NCBI GenBank assembly: GCA_902702965.1 | Contig: CACRXP010000001.1 | Span: 3,761,325-3,825,324, forward strand | Direction: 5' to 3' | Origin: Spirometra erinaceieuropaei | Lineage: Eukaryota; Platyhelminthes; Cestoda; Diphyllobothriidea; Diphyllobothriidae | Length of the DNA stretch: 64,000 nt | Shown: positions 42,601 through 54,180 of the stretch, in pieces | Layout of the letters: each line of letters starts with the position of its first letter | How positions within the stretch are numbered: the stretch's first letter is position 1 | The notes under the pieces: generated by a model | What the model was told of the DNA's origin: nothing | Seen by the model: only the letters and a program-made list of their open reading frames with translations | Database searches by the model: none | Program-made: the position numbers and the translations under genes

Positions 42601-45103
42601 TGACTGTCCGACGCCCCTGAAGTACCGGCAACAGATTAGTTTCTGTCATAGAATTACCAGAATATCCTAATTGAAGTCGATATGATCGGCGCCGACTCAG
42701 GGCTTATTTTTATCCCAAATGAAAGTGATATCGAACTGGCATAGCCCTGACATACATACTCGTCTGCTTTTCATGAGTATTTCCACCAGTGCATTACTAT
42801 TGTTATCATACACGCCTCGGCGTGGGAGGTTAATCACCGCCAGGATTGCCTGGTACGAATGTCTGCCGTCGGCAGACCAGTGTTCAAACAGACGATATTC
42901 GTCGAAATTCTAAAGCTTAGCAAAAGCCTGATATCAATAGAAAAGAGTAGATTTGTGCAAAATGGCCCCGTTAAGCAGTGCTTTGCTTTAAAAAAGCATG
43001 ATTTGGCATCTAGACATGGAACAACGTGTGCACAATAGTTATTTAAGAGAAAGTGTATTGGCGCACTTCGTCTAGTTCAAAGCATATGACTGATGTTCCT
43101 GAAAGTGGAAGAGAAGAATTATGGTAAACCAGTGCCCATCCACCCCTTCCCATGCCGTAATAAGAGCCGATTCTCATCCTGCAGGACATTTGGTACCTTC
43201 TGCATAGGTCAGATCACGAAGCATTTTCTACTTTACGTCCTGACAGTCATGTACGCGAAGGCGTATATTACAAGTTCTTATTCCACTGTTCACAAAAATT
43301 TAACCATCTATAGCCACCTTGTGCGGGAAGTAAAAGTTACGCCTGCCGAAATTATCAGTAAAATGAACGTCTTGCATGACCATCACGTAGCGAGCACTCT
43401 GCATCTGCGCCTCGCAGAATCGAGTTAGTTCTGAGCAAATCATCACTGAACAGTTACTCTAGGGCGTTTTGTTGTCTAAGAAAGCGTTACAAATTTTGGG
43501 GACATTTGGAGTCTTATATGAACTCACCAAGCATTGCCAGCCCTAACCACTTGTGTTGACCAATGTGCGCTGCCTGTTAGCCACGTATGAATTTTTCCAT
43601 TGCGGCAAATAATCTTGAATAATTCAAACGGTGGTTTTTTATGCGGTATGCCAAGTAAGTTTTGACGTAACCGCATGCAAGTGGTCCTTTGTGATGTTGA
43701 ATGAGTTCCTATGAGTGGGTTTTCGGTGGTAGAAAACCCCTGCTGTTGCAGAATTTTATTTTGTGACAACCAACTCCCTACCGGGAAGCGTGGTCGGTGG
43801 CAACTCGCGCACTAGAGTCTCCAAGGATCACCAGCTTGTCCGCTTCCACCTCATACACGACGAATGTGCGCAGATGTCCGTATCATTTTTTTTTTCAATG
43901 CGTCAAGGCCTGTAACTGACGGCGCCTCACTGAGACAAGGCTGTTGCTGGCGACTTACGATATAGCGGGGAGCCTTTTGACGTTGTTCTTCCTCAGAACT
44001 GACACTCCCAAGGGATGTGCATCCCGCTACTAATTCATTCCAACGTCCGTGTCCAGAGAAGCTAGTCTGCCTGAAAACGGTAATGCCCACGTCGTTTCCC
44101 GCCAGTTCTTTCTGGTTTGTTGGCTACTAGGTTATCCAGAAGATACCGAAAGTATCGGGCTACCAGAGTGGACGGGCCATTCTGCTTGGTAGGGGATGGG
44201 GACAAGCGTTATTTTTCTACATTCTGTTTTGACTGTGTACGTCACGTCTAGTTGTCACGATCAGCTGTGCCTGACGACAGGCAGTGTCCCTAAATAGGAC
44301 TGTTTAGACATTCTAGATGGCTACGAATTCGGCTGTTGCTCGCTTCTGGTGTTGTGGGAAGACGAACGAAATTGGTGTGAGCCACTTACGGGATTGAATG
44401 TCTCTCTCTTGGCGAGACCTCCTAAGGGAGTGTAGGAGTTAAACGGGCTTGGTGTCAGATGTGACGCAGATGGTGAGGATGACGAACGCACAGAAGTACA
44501 GTGTGGTAAGACTTGCGCCACATTGAGACCGCTCCCCCATCCCAGTTTCGTTCTGGTCAACTAGCAGGGCTACGATGGGGCTGAGTGCAGTGGCTGACTT
44601 GACGTATGTCGCGCCTTTGTATGCCGCAACACGGGTGGTTTCTCTTTACTCCAAGCCCGCTAATCCTGCTCTCCAGCAGTCCCTCAAACCGCAAGCAAAA
44701 TGTGGTGGAGATGGTCATTTTTGGTTACGATGAGCGGACTACCAGTTTCGATCATCATGCTTTATCCAGAACCTATTGCTTAAGAAAATAATTAGGACTG
44801 ACTCATTGGTGGCTATCACTTTAGTGGAGGCAAGAAATCGAAAATATATGTTAGTATTGTGCCATGGGTACTACACCCGAATTCGCTTTCCAGTCAGCCT
44901 GCCCAAGTTGGGCTTTTGTTCCTGTTTTTACGTATTTTCTTTCAAAGCCTGTTTTTTTATACGCCGCTGACCGTTAACTGAAGACTTTTTCTAACACTTA
45001 CCTGGTAGTAAACTTCATTACTCCCCTTTGGCCTTACTCCAAAGACTGTCCACATTTCTGGCCCATCGCTAAGTACTGTCTGATATGTGCTATATTAGGG
45101 GAT
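42601..45103. other. No recognised gene; upstream flank of the SAMD8-like gene
   Basis: The 111-codon frame at 43093-43428 and other short frames match no family I know. The last ~200 bp before 45104 should contain the promoter or an acceptor for a 5' exon or spliced leader; an ATATTAG immediately before GGGATATGG is a possible acceptor. Confidence 0.35.
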
Positions 45104-46444
45104 ATGGATCATTCCTCCTTGCCCGATGGTCTGGGAGAACCCTCGCCAGTTTCCTTCGAGCTCTGGTTGAGGAGGTGCGGCTTCCAAGAAACCCTTTGCG
45201 ACCTCTTTAAGCGCCACGCAATAGACGGCGAGAGTTTCGGTCTGCTCAACGAGAATGATCTCCGCGAAATGGGTATCGATCAGATCGGCTTACGCAAGCG
45301 CATTCTATTTCTCATTGATCAATGGCGCGGCTACGTGAAACACCAGAGGTCTCTACCCCCTGACGAACTCCCCTCTTTAATCGGGCCTACCAACGACCTG
45401 ACGGTATCGACAGTGGCCCGCCCTTTCTCTACAGAATCCAGGATCAGGACAAAATCTGACCAGACCTTCAATTCGGTTGGCCTATCCAGAGGCTCCGCTG
45501 TCCACCGACGCCTACCTTCTCAAAGCGAGTCATATTCTGTCTGCGAGACCAATCCCAAACTTTGGAAGGTCGCTGTGAGCGCTCTGTACGCCATGCTTGC
45601 CCTCTGTTTCACCTCTTTTGTTATGGTCCTCGTGCACGAACGTCTTCCCGATATGTCCAAGTACCCCCCTCTGCCAGACATCTTACTCGACAACCTGCCT
45701 TACATTCCCTGGGCCTTTGAGGCCGCTGAGGTTGTGGCTGTTGCCCTGCTGGCCGTATGGCTTGTTGTTCTGGTTTTTCATCGACATCGCTTCATCCTCC
45801 TGCGGCGCTACTGTTCGCTCCTGGGGACAGTTTTTCTGCTGCGCAGTGTCACTATGTTTATCACCTCGCTCAGTGCGCCGGGTCGCCACTTGTCTACCGA
45901 ATGTAGGCCCTTTGTCTTCCACTCCTTCAGCGAGCGTTTGCTTCGCGCTGCGGAGATCTTTCTGGGTCTTGGTATGACCTTGCGTGGCGTTCGTACTTGT
46001 GGGGACTACATCTTCAGTGGACATACCGCGGTAATTACGATGCTCAACTTCTTCATAACTGAGTACACACCCCCGAGCTTCCACCAACTTCACACCTTTA
46101 CTTGGATTCTCAACGTATTTGGTATCTTCTTCATTTTGGCCGCGCATGAACACTACTCCATCGACGTGTTCGTTGCGGTGTACATAACCTCACGTCTCTT
46201 CTTGTACTATCACTGGTTGGCAAACAATCATTTTCTCATGCGCCAGGACAAGCAGAGAGCCAGGATCTGGTTCCCCCTCTTCACATTCTTTGAGTCAGAG
46301 GCCCGGGGCTCTGTTCCCCCTGAATTCTCCAACCCATTTCGGGGCCTCTTTCAATTTCTGAAGTGTCATCTTCTCCCCCGTCATATTTCGCGTATTCTGA
46401 TTCCACCCCGAGGACCATGTTATTTTCACGAGAAGGTCAATTGA
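45104..46444 (+). CDS. SAMD8/SMSr-like sphingomyelin-synthase-related protein, 446 residues
   Basis: Proteins of this family are multi-pass ER/Golgi membrane enzymes that transfer a phospho-head-group to ceramide; animal SAMD8 (SMSr) makes ceramide phosphoethanolamine in the ER. Residues about 17-75 form a SAM domain (FELWLRRCGFQETL; LREMGIDQIGLRKRIL). Hydrophobic segments follow at about 153-178, 203-226, 237-256, 330-346 and 352-370. The family motifs are present: PLPDILLDNLP (189-199), RRYCSLL…LRSVTMF (234-252), CGDYIFSGHT (299-308) and HEHYSIDV (348-355). H307, H350 and D354 fit the catalytic triad. The frame has no intron, unlike vertebrate SAMD8, so either this lineage lost introns or the locus is a retrocopy; all motifs are intact, which favours function. 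The ATG at 45104 is the first in frame and precedes the SAM domain closely. Confidence 0.92.
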   Translation: MDHSSLPDGLGEPSPVSFELWLRRCGFQETLCDLFKRHAIDGESFGLLNENDLREMGIDQIGLRKRILFLIDQWRGYVKHQRSLPPDELPSLIGPTNDLTVSTVARPFSTESRIRTKSDQTFNSVGLSRGSAVHRRLPSQSESYSVCETNPKLWKVAVSALYAMLALCFTSFVMVLVHERLPDMSKYPPLPDILLDNLPYIPWAFEAAEVVAVALLAVWLVVLVFHRHRFILLRRYCSLLGTVFLLRSVTMFITSLSAPGRHLSTECRPFVFHSFSERLLRAAEIFLGLGMTLRGVRTCGDYIFSGHTAVITMLNFFITEYTPPSFHQLHTFTWILNVFGIFFILAAHEHYSIDVFVAVYITSRLFLYYHWLANNHFLMRQDKQRARIWFPLFTFFESEARGSVPPEFSNPFRGLFQFLKCHLLPRHISRILIPPRGPCYFHEKVN

Positions 46445-48185
46445 TGATAAGCCCCCTACTGTTCTAGTGCCCGTCCTCTTCGGATACCCTCCATGCGTAT
46501 CATGCAGCTTCTCTGCCACTGCGACGTACTTCACAGGGCCCACGAGAACTTGTTATTTTGTCTACAATTAGGACCCCTTTTGATACTTTTATTTGTCATA
46601 TCTTTCTGACTTCCTTTGCGCGCTTGCGTACGGAGAGTTGAGTTTGATTTGTCTGCGTACTAGAGAATCTGCCAAAAAGTCAATTTATCTGGCACTATTT
46701 GGAATTCGCTTTTCAATCAAAAGCCTTGTTTGTGGACACTATTGCAACACAAGCCGTTACGCTAGCAAGTGCTGTATGCGTCGCTGTTCGCTGCTAAGGT
46801 CGTCCGTCAAACCGATTTTACGTTTTCCTCAGCTGTACTCCAGGCGCGTTATTTGTAGGTCACCTTTCCAGCGGGGCCCATTTTGCGTCCTTTGACGGCA
46901 GCTGCGGCTCTAAGAAGCTGTTCGTCCTAGCGTTGGCTTAGGACTAATAAGTCAGCACAACCCACTGTCGACCTCAGGTCTCTTGACTCCCCACCACCCC
47001 CTCCGACTCAATCACCAACACATGACTCGACAACGCGATCCCTTGAATGCCCTCCACAGGTCCGCGCTTCTTCGATTAGTTGCCTTTGATTGGGCGCATT
47101 GGGGATGAACAGATTCTTGAGAAAACTAACCAGCCTCATGGACCATGTGTTTATTATTCCCGTTTCAGAGGCAAAAAATCTCCATCTTTGGAATGTGTCG
47201 ATGTCGCGATTCGGAGTACTGAGCAGCGCTGTTGAAACCTGCTGACAAAGGATCCATTTGTCCTGCCTCCGTGACCACAGGAAGGGTGAGGTTATTTCAG
47301 AAACTGTTCAGCCTCATCTGGCGCTTCAGTCGTGACAAATTTAAGGGAAGGGGATGTTGATAGTGGCCGGTCTCCGTAATACAGTCATCTCTTGACTTTG
47401 AATCAGCGCTAGTGGCCGCCTCATTTCCGCGTTGAGGTTGCTATCCTCGTTTGCGTGCAGTCTGTCTTGACTTGTAATGTCCCACCGGTTGCGTTGTGTC
47501 CGTAGGATTTGGGTCACGCAATGATTCAAGGGGTGCCGTGCTTGCATGTCAGGCCTCTGATGTTTCCCTGATATTGTGATTGTTCTCTCGACCCAGTGAT
47601 CTTCAGATCTTAGTAATGCTCAATTCAGGGGTCCATCGTCTCCACTACTTTAGCATTTTGCAGCCACCTACCAGTCTCATGCGTAGTGGGATTAACATTT
47701 ATTTCATCAGAAGTGATATACCGCTTGCTTCAATTCATCTCATAGAAGGGTCCCTTGATTTTGTATTCTTTTTCGCCAAATTACCGGTTTGTTCTGAGTT
47801 GCCTGTTTCATCCGGAAAAGTTGTGTGGGTGTTCGCCGACCTGTCGAAGGAATTTGAGCTAAACCATTTTGCCTTCCACCTCACCGCAGTGTGCTTACAC
47901 TCTTGCGAGGATTTCGCACGTTGCTTCGTTTACTTTCGAAAAAAACAGAGTAATAAGCACACGCTTCCTGGGAGTTGCCTTTTTCCGCTCGCATCCAGTA
48001 ACGCAAATTGCCCCTTCTATTGACAAATTCCTGAATGGCAGTTCGATAGTCGTGACCAAAGCAGGATAGGCACAGGGACGGTAACATGTTCAGCATCTAC
48101 CACAATCTCTCCTCTCTTACCCACCTGAGTCGGGCTCCCCGAAAATGTCAAGAAGACCGGAAACGGAATCGGGCGTAGGTTCCTA
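46445..48185. other. No recognised gene
   Basis: This is the 3' flank of the SAMD8-like gene and anonymous sequence. The 147-codon frame at 47580-48023 looks hydrophobic by chance and has no family resemblance. Confidence 0.35.
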
Positions 48186-48189
48186 GCAC

Positions 48190-49270
48190 GGTGTGAACCT
48201 GCTCATAGACCTGCCATCACACCCCCTAGTTCACACACAAAGAATCAGTATTTCACACAGCAAGGGGGCGGCTCAGATCCCAACTGAGTGGAATAGCCAT
48301 AATGGCCACATTAAGAGAGAGAGAGAGCCATTGCAGTCTGTCTGGGTTCGCCACTCCGCACAAACACACTTTGAGGTCTGGTTTGGAGCGTCAGTTGACG
48401 GCCTCCAAGCCACGACTTTTAGCGCACTGTGGTAGTTTAAAAACGCGTCAGCTTGTTTATAGTGAGGAATATGCGCTGAGAGGGTCGATTTCATTCGCTC
48501 TTCCCTCTCCCAGACGCCAGTCCTCTGTCTGAGCCGCTCTCTTGTCTGATGCAGGGATTAGACGCAGTGACTGACAGAGCCAGAAACAGCCCGTCTGTAC
48601 GTGCCACACACACGACTTGGCCTTCTCACTCAACACCAAGATTTCATACGAAGGGAGTGGGTCGCACGGATCTCAGATGTGCTAGAATAACAGAGGAGCC
48701 AAGTAGCACGATTCCCACTTGCTCGAAAGGTGCAGACTTCGTGATGGGTGAAGGAGGATGGGCTCATGTTTGCTGTATGTACTGGTCAGCAGGTATGTGC
48801 TGGTGGAGTTCGGCCGGCGGTGTTCTATCGCAGGTTTTAATGGATGCGCATGTGGCCAAGCAGGCCCGCGCGACGGCTAAACGTGCGTGGGCAGTTGAAG
48901 CCGGTGCGATGGACGCGTGTTACTGTTCCAGGCACTGGTTCGCCAGTCTGTGCTATGGACTCGCAAGTGACCTAAAATATCGATGCGCGATACGCATATG
49001 CGGCGCAGTGTGGACTGGGTAGTTTGGGCACTGATGGGTCGGTCGCGGTGATGATGCTGCTAGTGTTCACCGCGGTGGCAGGGGTGATTTGGTAGCGCTG
49101 GAGACGGGAGAGTTGTAGGATGTGTGGGGTATGCTTGGCGTGTCGATATTGCAGGGAATTCCGTCGACGTGCAAGGTGCTTAAGTTGGTCACAGTGGGTA
49201 AGAAAGAGGAGATGGATCTTGCTGTCAGGAGGAACAGCTGTTTTTTTCAACAAACTCCCCTTGGAGTACA
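48190..49270 (-). mobile_element. RTE-like retrotransposon (copy 3): last zinc fingers and 3' tail
   Basis: On the minus strand: a Thr/Ser-rich linker (TSSIITATDPSVPKLPS), a PHCAAYAYRASIF finger relic (about 49030-49000), then CPRTFSRRAGLLGHMRIH (about 48900-48840) and a stop. The tail blocks shared with 51900-51100 follow (GGGATCTGAGCCGCCCC / GGATCCGAGCC region, ATGGCCA, and the GTGGCTTGGAGG region). It is truncated 5' of the fingers. Confidence 0.6.
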
Positions 49271-50695
49271 AAAATCCCGTTGAGGCGGGTAGACCTTTTG
49301 ATAAGACTCACACTCTGAAGGCATAGTGGTCAACCATTGACTGCGCGGTTGCGAGCTTCTCATCGCCAACTTGTTTCAGCGTGAGCGCCACTTCGGTCTT
49401 TGGGCTTACTTTATTCATGGGACTGCGCCTCCCCATTTTTGTTGATAAAAATCTAGCCGACATCAGGACAACCTTTTCTTGTTTCGATCATATACTGTTG
49501 AAATTTCTCTAGACGATGATATGTACGGCAGAATTCGAAACTCGGCAACCATGGATTGAGGTCCAGGTATATGTCCTCGAGTGGAAGAACATATAAAATA
49601 GAATCCGGTTGGTTTAGCCAGACGCTTGTTTGTTGCAAAATTTGTATGCATATCTCGAGTTTCCTTCGCCGCTTCGAACCACTACCTTGTTTGTTCGGGA
49701 TAAAGTCGGCAGAAGAGCCTGTATTTTGGATAGATAAGGCGGTCTACTGACCGCAAGTCTTGCCAAATGGTCCACACAAACCATGCGTGTCTCCGGACCA
49801 TGCCAATCAAGTGAGAGCTTGCCAGCCTAGAGCATGTTCTACAAGGCAAAAGTCGGGACATGACGCTCGGAAGTTGATAGAAAAGCGGTGGCGCCTGATA
49901 ATGGGCGGCTTTCACACCGATGTGTTACTCGATCTCCGCTGATCGGCCCCATGCAAGTGCCAGTCAGTCTATTCATGCATCACAAATCCATAGTTGCCAC
50001 ATAATAGGACCAGCGCATACATACATTTCATACGTTGCCAGATGCAGGCAACAGGATACTTTAAGTTTTCGACAACTTTCCAGAGGATATGTTATCATCA
50101 GAAAGCGTGGGTACACAGAAAGCCACTTCATGGTTTGGAAGGATTTCTTTCAAAATTAAAGCCGGTTTCTGAGAGGTGAACTGGTTAAAAATGAATCTCC
50201 ACTCCCTGTAAAGGACACTTTTACCATATGGTCAATACACGAGCGCCGGACGTCTTTGGACTTCCATTCATGAGCGATGCTCAATCCATATTGGGACGTG
50301 TACGTTTGTCAAGTAGTTGTGGCTCAGTCACGTTGTCAAACTCGCTTGCAGAAGTAGTGGAGGCGTAAATCCACTTGGCTTAATACGAAGAATGCGCAGT
50401 CTACATCAAAAGGACGCGTACCGCTGGTTTTTGTTCAGATCACAGTGGCCTAGGATGCGTGTTTACGGAAATGTAGTGGAGGAAGGCCAATATAGAAGGA
50501 CATGAAGGTAAGTGTTAGTTCAGGAAGCAGGCAGAAAGCCCACACGACTTAGCCTTCATTTGCCCGAATACAACGACGATGGAAGCTGAAATAAGGAAGA
50601 ACTTGCACATATAAGAACAGTAGCAAACACGAGGGGCGGAGACATTGGTCACTTTTTGAGGCGAGTAGGCTATTTCGCAGGAATATTAATAATAA
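49271..50695. other. No recognised gene
   Basis: Short frames only; nothing with a known domain. Confidence 0.35.
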
Positions 50696-50699
50696 TAGC

Positions 50700-50890
50700 A
50701 GTAATGGTAGGACGCTGAAGTGGGACTCTCCGCAGTGCAGGTGGCCAGGAGCTTAATTCCAGGAAGGGTTCCTACTCTCCTGTCCTAACTTCAACCCTAG
50801 CACTAACGCCAAACTTAATCCCAACCCTACTCTCCCTGGAAACTAGTGCAAGGCCAAATGTATTAGGGGGGCTCCTATTCCCGTGCCTTA
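50700..50890. repeat. Short element with degenerate terminal inverted repeats (family T), copy 1
   Basis: The left end (GGGACTCTCC…GGTGGCCAGGAGCTTAATTCCAGGAAGG) pairs imperfectly with the right end (reverse complement GGGAATAGGAGCCCCCCTAA…TTGGCC…TTTCCAGGGAG). The interior is CTAACC/CCAACCCTA-rich. Copy 2 lies at 57950-58280. It has no coding. Confidence 0.5.
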
Positions 50891-50894
50891 CCAT

Positions 50895-53035
50895 AATGAC
50901 AGTCCAACCATCGGCTTCGGCAATGTCCATCGTGTGCTCCACAGAAGAGTGAGAGAAGACAAGGTGGCTTGCGCGTGATTTCTTTCATGGTAATAGTAGG
51001 CTTGCGCTGCATCTATCGCACTTCCTCCTCCTCCCCAGCTGGGCACCGTGTCAGGACAGTCAAGAAAACCGAAGGTGGGAGGAGGCGCAGGTGGCTGGCG
51101 CGGCCGGAGTCGCCATAGGCGTGCCGCCACGCCCGGCTCGGATCCCACGGAGTGGGAGTGCCATAAAGGCCAGATTAAGGGGGAACCGTTGCAGCCTGAC
51201 CCCTAGACTACCAGTCGGCTGCTTCAGACAAACACACAACACTAGGCTGACTGCGTGGTGCGAGTTATCCCGTCATTTGGCGACCTACCAACCCACGGCC
51301 TTTAGCGCATCGTGATAGCTTCAGGCGCGTCAGATTGTTTATAATGAAGAAAGTGCAGTGAGGCGTCGATTTCACTCTCTATTCCCATTCGCGGGCGCCA
51401 GCCACTGTCCGAACCGGTCAGTTGATAGGTGCGGGTAATGAGCACAGTGGCTGACATATCTAGTGACCTTGTCTGCGCGCGCCGCATGCACGACCTGGCC
51501 CCACAAACACAATCACCTGGACTTCACACAACGGCGATCAGACGGCATATATCTCACATACGTGACAGTGATAGAGGTAACGTCACGTTAAGGAGACGTT
51601 GCAGCCAGACTCTCAACCCACCGTCCGCCACTCCAGACAAACACACTCCACTGGACAGACTGCGTGGACTGAGTTAATGCGTCAGTCGGCAAACTGCCAA
51701 GCGACGGCGCTTGGCGTGCCGTGATATTCTCAGGCTCGGATCATACATGCAGTAGACGAGCCACATGAAGAAGGAGCTGAGAGGCACGCTCCCCACTTAC
51801 GTGAGAGATGCTAGTAGTGTGTTTACGTTGTGTGATGACGGGTGATGTTGGTGTGCGTTGTAGGTGCTCGCGAGGAGAGGTATGATGGTATGGCACGGCC
51901 GGCGGTGATCTACCGCAGGTTTTAGTGAATGCGCATGGGGTCGGGGAGGCCCCTGTAGTGGCTGGATGCGTGAGATCGATGAGGGTGGTTGAGGCGACGA
52001 CGTACGTTGGTGCTCCAGACACTGGTTCGCCAGTTTCCGTGCGACAGATTCACAAGTGACCGACCAGGTCAATGTGTGGTCACAATAAGGACCTGTTGGG
52101 ACCGAGCCCACATCGTTGGAGGTGGGGGTGATGATGGTGAATGTGTTGATGGTTGTCGGAGCGTCAGGAGAGTTTCGGTCGTTGGAAGTGGTGGTAGAGG
52201 TGATCGTGTTCGTCTTTGCTGCGGTAGTTGTGGCAGACATAGTGGAGGTGGTAGTGACTTACGACAGCGTGACGGGATTTGAAACAACGTTGGTGGGGGT
52301 GGGCCCCGACGTGATCGCCGTGGAGGTTGCAGCAGGCGCGGCCGCGTAGGCAGCAGTTGTGTCTGTCAAGCGATTAACGCATTGGGTCCGAAGTTGACCG
52401 ACGAGGCCGATCCGCGCAAGAAATGACAGTGCGGACACGTTAGATGGGATTGAGTGGCGATGCTGCAACTAGAAGGCGCCTGACACTTGCGGGCAGCCCT
52501 TTTGACTTTGGTAGTAGCGATCTCGTCGGCTTCTGATGTGGATGTGCTAGTCTTCACTTCTCTTCTCCAGACGGGGCGGTTATGGGCGAGGTCCTCCCAG
52601 GTCTCCGGGTTGATCTGCAGACGCTTGGAAGAATTCTTCAAAGTGTCCTTGTAGCGTCGTTTTGGTCCTCCCGGTCGGCAAGCACCCGTGGCGACATCTA
52701 CGTAGAAGAGTTGTTTTGGTGGGTTAGCGTCGTCCATTCCCACCCGGGGGGGGGGCAGCTCCATCACAGTTGCAGTTGTCTCAGCATGGCGCGGATGCCT
52801 AGGATTCCGATCCATCCCAGGACTTCCGTGTCCGGGATCTTGTCCTGTCATACCAGCCTGAGTATTCTACGAAGGCAGTTGAGATGGGAGTGGTTGGGCT
52901 TCCTGGCATGGCTTGTCCAGGTCTCCGCTCCGTACAGAAGTGCTGTCAGAACAACGGCCTTGTACATATTCAGCCTGATGTTCAGTTGAAGGTCGCGGCG
53001 ATTCCACATGGAGGTTTGCAGCCTTACCATAATAA
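50895..53035 (-). mobile_element. RTE-like retrotransposon (copy 2): RT carboxyl end, zinc fingers, 3' tail
   Basis: On the minus strand the post-RT segment (NIRLNMYKAVVLTALLYGAE, LNCLRRILRLV; 53030-52850) leads into a linker with LFYVDVATGACRPGGPKRRYKDTLK and DLAHNRPVWRREV (about 52720-52540). The first finger is LTCPHCHFLRG (near 52440). Ser/Thr/Pro linkers and further finger relics follow, ending PMRIH-NLR near 51915. The tail (51900-50895) matches 9650-10568 and the truncated tails elsewhere. Several frameshifts. Together with copy 1 this fixes the order of the element's parts. Confidence 0.7.
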
Positions 53036-53735
53036 TAGTAATAATAACAAGTAGACAGACGATGTTGGACTGTTTTTTGAGCCCGGAACCTCCGGTAAGT
53101 AAGGTCTTCGTCTCAGTGATCGGAAACATCTCCCTGTTTTCTGTGGAACACCAATGACTGTCTAGTCTGAAGGCAATCGAATTTGAAGAGCTGTGCATTT
53201 CGTTATCGTTGTTCCAACTTGTGGTGCACAGCAGATATTAACTACCGAGGCTAGATCATGCTGAATCATAGGTGTAGTTGACTTTCAGGAGAGTAAACCT
53301 ATTCGAGCCACTGTTTCGCATAAATTACCTGCCAGACTTGGACGATTGGAAGGTGGACCCAACAGTGGCAAACCTCAGCTGGAAAATCCTGTGTCGGTAG
53401 TCGTCACGCCGACAGGTGATGGTGTCGAGAAATATGCATATGCACGTCGCATTCGCACCACTGACCTCTGCGTGTGTTAGCGACGTGAAAAGTTGTTGTC
53501 ACACAGCCGATTGCGTAATGCTTGCTGGAATGACGCCATATTTCTCCCAGGGCCTACGCTGCAAGTGTTGGTGCGGAGATCACCCAGCTCTGTGAGGGAC
53601 GCTTTCTAGGGCAGCGCCCTCGTATCGCCAGGCCGCCAGGAGGCGTTACCTGTTTTTGCTTTTACAACAGCGCGCTACTGACGCATCCGACCGATCTGGT
53701 GCCAGTTTATCGGGGGTGATCTGATTGCCGGAGTC
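53036..53735. other. No recognised gene
   Basis: An ATAATAATA stretch (53029-53049) adjoins the RTE copy. Nothing else is recognised. Confidence 0.35.
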
Positions 53736-53739
53736 AGCA

Positions 53740-54180
53740 AAAACGTTTTTTGCTTGCTTTTCTACGAAATCACACTAGTCAAAAAGTGACTACCTAGGCA
53801 ATATGATTTTTTTAGACATATTTTTTGGAAAAAATGCTCAAAAATATTCCTTTGTGTGCTCATTTTGTGCTCGAAGAAAGGGCAACTTTCAGTTTTAAGG
53901 CGTTTGTAATTGTCGGATTTTTCAAACCGAAATTGTCACTCACATAGCATCACGTCTGTCCGTTTATTAGTGCGCCATATGAAGTATGCCACATAGTTCA
54001 AATCCGTTGCAAACTCTTATGAGTCCTATATGGTTTTTTCATGGTGACACCAAACAGTATATAATTTACCTTGCTTAAAAAGTACGTAGTCTGTAGTTTT
54101 GAAATCCTGAACGTAAGTTTAACAGCAGATCGGGTTCGAAATCACTCGAAGATTGAAAATTGTTTAAAACCTGGAAAGAA
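53740..54180 (+). repeat. Truncated relative of the palindromic element at 56110
   Basis: Blocks match in order the second part of the left arm and the loop of 56110-57075: GTCAAAAAGTGACTACC / GTAAAAAATGACTACTG, GGAAAAAATGCTC / GGAAAACATGC, TAGTTTTGAAATCCTGAA / TAGTTTGGAAACCCTGAA and ATCGGGTTCGAAA / AACGGGTTCAAAA. The right arm is missing. It is then joined to a Penelope-like fragment. Confidence 0.55.

Noticed and set aside
43093..43428. 111-codon plus-strand frame
   Set aside because: No recognised motif and no splice or promoter support; left as anonymous.
47580..48023. 147-codon plus-strand frame
   Set aside because: No family resemblance; the hydrophobic content follows from T-rich DNA.
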